Assembly (NCBI RefSeq): GCF_002482975.1
Contig: NZ_DLHA01000032.1
Span: 328,304-392,303 of the forward strand
DNA from: Flavobacterium sp. UBA7680
Lineage (GTDB): Bacteria > Bacteroidota > Bacteroidia > Flavobacteriales > Flavobacteriaceae
Direction of reading: 5' to 3'
Length of the DNA stretch: 64,000 bases
A model generated the notes under the pieces. That model did no database searches and was not told the origin of the DNA. It saw only the letters and a program-made list of their open reading frames with translations. Shown piece by piece: positions 61,701 through 64,000 of the stretch. Within the stretch, counting starts at the first letter, position 1. Each line of letters begins with the position of its first letter. A program made the position numbers and the translations under genes.

Positions 61701-62677
61701 GCAGGAACAGTCCAATTGTACGTTGCGCCAGTAATAGCATTTATAGAATACGTTTTACCTGTTTCGTTTTGATACACTTTTGCATCTCCGGCAACACCAT
61801 ATTTATAACTTCCGTCATAAACACGAACATAATCTACCTGTAATTTTGCAGGGAAATCAGCCGGAACTGGTGCTACTCCTGCGCCATTTACACTTGTATA
61901 AGGCGTTCCTGCGCTACCAACAGCCAGATTTAAAATGATATAAAACTGATTATCGTTAAAAGGCCATCCGCCGTTTACAGTAGTATTTGGAGTTGCGGTG
62001 TGAAATAAAACATCATCAACATACCATTTAATAAAGTTTGGTCCCCATTCTACCGCATACACGTGAAAGTCTGTAGATAAATCCGTTGGAGAACTATAGC
62101 TTCTACCCGTATAATGATATCCGTTTCCATCATAATGAATCGTTCCGTCTACAGATTGTGGGTTTCTGTGTTTGGCTTCCATGATATCAATTTCACCTGT
62201 ATACGGCCAGTTTCCTCCTACCGGAAGCATCCAGAACGCAGGCCATGCACCTTGTCCGTTTGATAACTTCATGCGGGCTTCAACTCTACCGTATTTAAGG
62301 GAATATTTTCCTTCTGTAGTTAATTTTGAAGAAGCGTAAGGCTGATCAGGAAATGCGCCATTAGGCTCATATTTTGCCTGAATGTTCAAATAACTGTTTG
62401 CTCCTTCTTTTACAATTGTCGCCTGATTTGGGTCGTAACGCTGGGCCTCAGCATTTCCGAATCCGCAAAGTGCCGGACAACCGTTTCCTGAAATACTCTG
62501 CCACTTGGTTAGGTCGACAGTAGTACCGTTAAATTCATCAGACCAAACCAATGTTTTACATTGTGCCTGGACTTTCAAAATTGGCAAAAGCACAAATATA
62601 GCTATGGCCAAAAATCGTTTAAAATAATAGAAATTGTCTTTCGGTGGTCGGCCGAAAAAAGCGTCATTTTGATTCAT
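58721..62677 (-). CDS. GH16 laminarinase-type glucanase, large multidomain, T9SS
   Basis: 1318 aa. Signal peptide about 1-39 with a long N-region. GH16 domain (about 42-290) has the catalytic EIDIME at 162-167 and AWPAFWMLP. Next is a PKD-like domain (about 293-375), then three homologous units of about 165 residues (about 378-545, 546-715, 716-895; shared signatures TGxNTSxxVGRYVR and TYYFDNL). A DUF1349-like lectin fold (about 900-1100), an F5/8-type CBM32 (about 1105-1240: NLALSKTATASTEENPTL) and a T9SS type A domain complete it. It should cleave beta-1,3- or mixed-linkage glucan. First enzyme gene after the regulator. Confidence 0.9.
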   Translation of the reverse strand: MNQNDAFFGRPPKDNFYYFKRFLAIAIFVLLPILKVQAQCKTLVWSDEFNGTTVDLTKWQSISGNGCPALCGFGNAEAQRYDPNQATIVKEGANSYLNIQAKYEPNGAFPDQPYASSKLTTEGKYSLKYGRVEARMKLSNGQGAWPAFWMLPVGGNWPYTGEIDIMEAKHRNPQSVDGTIHYDGNGYHYTGRSYSSPTDLSTDFHVYAVEWGPNFIKWYVDDVLFHTATPNTTVNGGWPFNDNQFYIILNLAVGSAGTPYTSVNGAGVAPVPADFPAKLQVDYVRVYDGSYKYGVAGDAKVYQNETGKTYSINAITGATYNWTVPAGATITAGQGTNAATVNWGTAGGDVSVTATTSGCTANTYKLAVATEPAIPVEKIQEDFQTNRNVVYGNKTGVLTEAVANPSATGINTSALVGRYVRNSSELYDVFNIKNVVISNANDYVYGRKRISFDLYTSAPVGTKVSLQLENSNVTTATNYPLGRHSGYKATTTVQNKWETIEFEFEKIIDANTSALTINNVALLFESNSNSGATYYFDNLLTRATPEKPIVATDVLQNYDGINKIIKGTTTGTYSVVANPGSNAVNSSANVARYVRNVTEQYDVLFFNTQSTIEDAGLLKNQTNKIMIDVYTSAPIGTVVSLNLENSATSLPANYPTGRNSNYVAITTKQNQWETLTFYFNSSPDAGTSNLAVNQMVLLFNSGSFTSDTYYFDNIRIGATKLPDTFTPGVVYEDYQTVHNITFRDAIGTYTANVANPSATGINTSSNVGRYVRKSTELYDNFSFNTTLTNIGDFKAGTKKFAMDVYTSAPVGSVISWQAESSASVPSNYPVGRHSIYQGVVKQTNTWHTVTFTYVSTPDASTLDSEVNRFVFLYEPGTNSGNTYYFDNLRALNLVSTETPVGLPAPWVSTDLGAVTPAGEATHSSGTFTIKGSGTDIWETSDQFQFVNQSITGDAEIIAKVNSLTNTNTYAKAGVMFRETLTATSKHVMTDVTPAAGVEFLSRNATSGVTVADVAAGTAPKWVRMVRAGNVFTSYTSDNGTTWTQLGTPKTITMANTIYVGMAVTSHANGTLGTGVFSDVIVRNITANPNVNLALSKTATASTEENPTLAAGKATDGDGTVSRWASSFANATEWIYVDLGSNYNLNRVVLKWEAAFATQYKVQLSTDNVFTENETINTQTASDGGTDDLTVSGTGRYLRILCTTKALAPYGYSLYEIEAYGSASAAKKANVIVEESTPESVVFAIYPNPASNYIQVAIPENLDNKIITIYNNSGTLVLQNKPEKEASESVIDLSRLTKGIYILNFKSDQKSWTKKLIKK

Positions 62678-62952
62678 TTTTTTTAGTTTTTTGTTAGTAA
62701 AGTTTATTACCGCTACAAAAACCTATTTTGCAGAAATGGGTTCTTATTTTAATAATAATCCCACAATATTAACAAATAAATCAGGCTACACTTACATTTT
62801 TGAGTACGGTTTGACTACGGTGATTTAAAAAAAATGAAGAAAAAACGCGTAAAACTACTTAGGATATTACTTACGAGATGAAATCCCGTTTTTTAGAAGT
62901 TATTCTTAATCGTAAAAGCTGCTAGAGATTTTAAAAACGTGAAAAAATTTAA

Positions 62953-63088
62953 ACACATAGAAACATAGATTTTCTTCTTGCTTCTTATTTGAGATTATAA
63001 AAAAAGCTCGCTTTCACACATAGCTATGTTTACTTAAACTAGTGAAACGCCTTTTTTATAGACAAAGCAAAACTATGTCCCTATGTGT
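62953..63088. repeat. ACACATAG-family palindromic element, copy 5
   Basis: Left end ACACATAGAAACATAG (62953-62968) is perfect; the right end (63073-63088) is CTATGTCCCTATGTGT. ACACATAGCTATGT and AGTGAAACGCCTTTT are inside. It lies between the Y_Y_Y regulator and the GH16 gene. The remaining part of the 62678-63207 gap is AT-rich and should contain the GH16 promoter. Confidence 0.8.
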
Positions 63089-63108
63089 TTAAATATCATC
63101 TTGAAATT

Positions 63109-63195
63109 TAAAGCTTTCTTTCACACATAGCTATGTTTGTTTAAACTAGTGAAACGCCTTTATTATAGACAAAGCAAAACTATGTTCCTATGTGT
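63109..63195. repeat. Half element, tandem duplication of copy 5
   Basis: From TTTCACACATAGCTATG to CTATGTTCCTATGTGT it repeats the right half of copy 5 (63012-63088) with a few changes and no left end. Confidence 0.75.
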
Positions 63196-63207
63196 TTAAA
63201 TTATCGT

Positions 63208-64000
63208 CTAGAAATTTAAAATGAATTCTGTGATATTTGCATCAGATGGAAGCTGTAATTTTTTTCGAATTCTATATCGGGTATCTTCAACTCCACGAAC
63301 AGAAATTCCCAAAAGCGGAGCAATTTCTTTTGTATTAAAGTTCATTCTCAGATACGCACATAATCGCATATCACGTGGAGTCAATTCCGGATAAGTTGTT
63401 TTCATCCTCTGCATAAAATTATCATGCAATTGATTGAAGATTTCCTCAAATTCGTTCCAATGTTTATCGCCCTGCAATTCGTGATCGATCAATTTGTTTA
63501 TTTTGGTCAATAAACTAAAGTTCACATTGGCATCGTTTTTCTTATCCATCTGCCCGATTAATTCTTTTATAGAAAGCAGAATTTCATTTAAATGAATAAG
63601 GTTCACGGTATTCGAAGCTACTTTGGCATTTTTAAGATTTATCGTAGTTTGAAGATTTTCATGAACAATAGCCATATTTTCCTGTTCCAATGTCAATCGC
63701 TGTTCGTTAAGTTCGGCACGGCTTCGAAGCAGTTCCTTTTCCTGATTCAGTATCAATTGCTGGCGATCGCGTTCTGCCAGAGATTTTTGATATCTAACAA
63801 TAAAATAAATGACAACACTATATAGTATTAAATACAAAATATAAGCCCAGATTGTTCGGTACCAAGGCGGTAAAACTTCAAAACGGAAAACCGCTTCTTC
63901 GCTTACCATATCATAAATGTTTTTTGCCCTAACATGAAATACATATTCATTTTCAGGTAAGTTCGTATATTCTTTTTCCGTCTGAAGGCTGTATTCTGAC
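63208..64000 (-). CDS. Y_Y_Y-domain LuxR-type transcriptional regulator (5' end outside the window)
   Basis: Partial: 264 codons are visible, and the frame is still open at base 64000. From the window edge it reads YSLQTEKEYTNLPENEYVFHVRAK, the triple-Tyr (Y_Y_Y) beta domain, then a membrane helix (TIWAYILYLILYSVVIYFIV), a coiled coil (LILNQEKELLRSRAELNEQR), and a C-terminal LuxR/GerE HTH (YPELTPRDMRLCAYLRMNFNTKEIAPLLGISVRG). Full proteins of this type have propeller sensor repeats upstream and detect glycans. It directs the enzymes leftward of it, most probably GH16. Confidence 0.85.
   Translation of the reverse strand, partial: SEYSLQTEKEYTNLPENEYVFHVRAKNIYDMVSEEAVFRFEVLPPWYRTIWAYILYLILYSVVIYFIVRYQKSLAERDRQQLILNQEKELLRSRAELNEQRLTLEQENMAIVHENLQTTINLKNAKVASNTVNLIHLNEILLSIKELIGQMDKKNDANVNFSLLTKINKLIDHELQGDKHWNEFEEIFNQLHDNFMQRMKTTYPELTPRDMRLCAYLRMNFNTKEIAPLLGISVRGVEDTRYRIRKKLQLPSDANITEFILNF

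Overview
The window looks like a chromosome segment of a Flavobacterium-type member of the Bacteroidota. It is AT-rich, carries a SusC/SusD pair with an ECF sigma/FecR switch, has several very large exoenzymes ending in type IX secretion (T9SS) sorting domains, and has promoters of the Bacteroidota TAnnTTTG type. No tRNA, rRNA, CRISPR array, transposase or prophage was seen.

Layout. (1) 1-14.8 kb is a plant or algal saccharide block. A PL10 pectate lyase is followed by a leftward deoxy-sugar catabolic operon (lactonase, two SDR dehydrogenases, Zn-dehydrogenase, FAH-fold hydrolase). Divergent from it is a rightward operon with two cytosolic solute-binding-protein-like proteins, two class III CoA-transferases, a Gfo/Idh/MocA oxidoreductase, a MaoC dehydratase and a FucP-type symporter. 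The leftward enzymes fit the non-phosphorylative L-fucose/L-rhamnose route to pyruvate and lactate. The rightward set is unusual. (2) 14.9-23.8 kb holds an RND efflux pump facing a LytS/LytTR two-component pair. (3) 23.9-34.4 kb holds stress and regulator genes: dienelactone hydrolase, GlxA-type regulator, isochorismatase, secreted protoglobin, cupin plus DapA-like aldolase, MocR and MarR regulators, glutaredoxin-like protein, YggS, AAA ATPase, thioredoxin-fold proteins. (4) 34.5-37.7 kb holds small orphan proteins in AT-rich DNA. (5) 38.1-48.4 kb holds susD, susC, fecR and a sigma gene, then a PI-PLC-like enzyme and a calcineurin-type phosphoesterase. (6) 48.5-50.2 kb holds a Crp-type regulator and a reductase gene broken by one in-frame stop. 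(7) 50.9-64 kb holds four T9SS exoenzymes (metzincin protease, GH18, GH64, GH16) behind a partial Y_Y_Y/LuxR regulator, reading as a fungal or beta-glucan cell-wall attack locus.

The strongest new signal is regulatory. Four promoters (protoglobin, cupin-dapA-like operon, glutaredoxin-like gene, yggS) carry an AACTG element exactly 32 bp upstream of TAnnTTTG, with a second element exactly 24 bp further upstream. The second element is an identical 13-mer at two of them, one being the promoter divergent from the MocR gene. This suggests a small MocR-controlled regulon, overlaid at two promoters by a TTAGG-N7-CCTAA dyad that could be the operator of the neighbouring MarR protein.

Most intergenic gaps contain palindromic repeats of at least seven families, including six copies of an element bounded by ACACATAGAAACATAG inverted ends.
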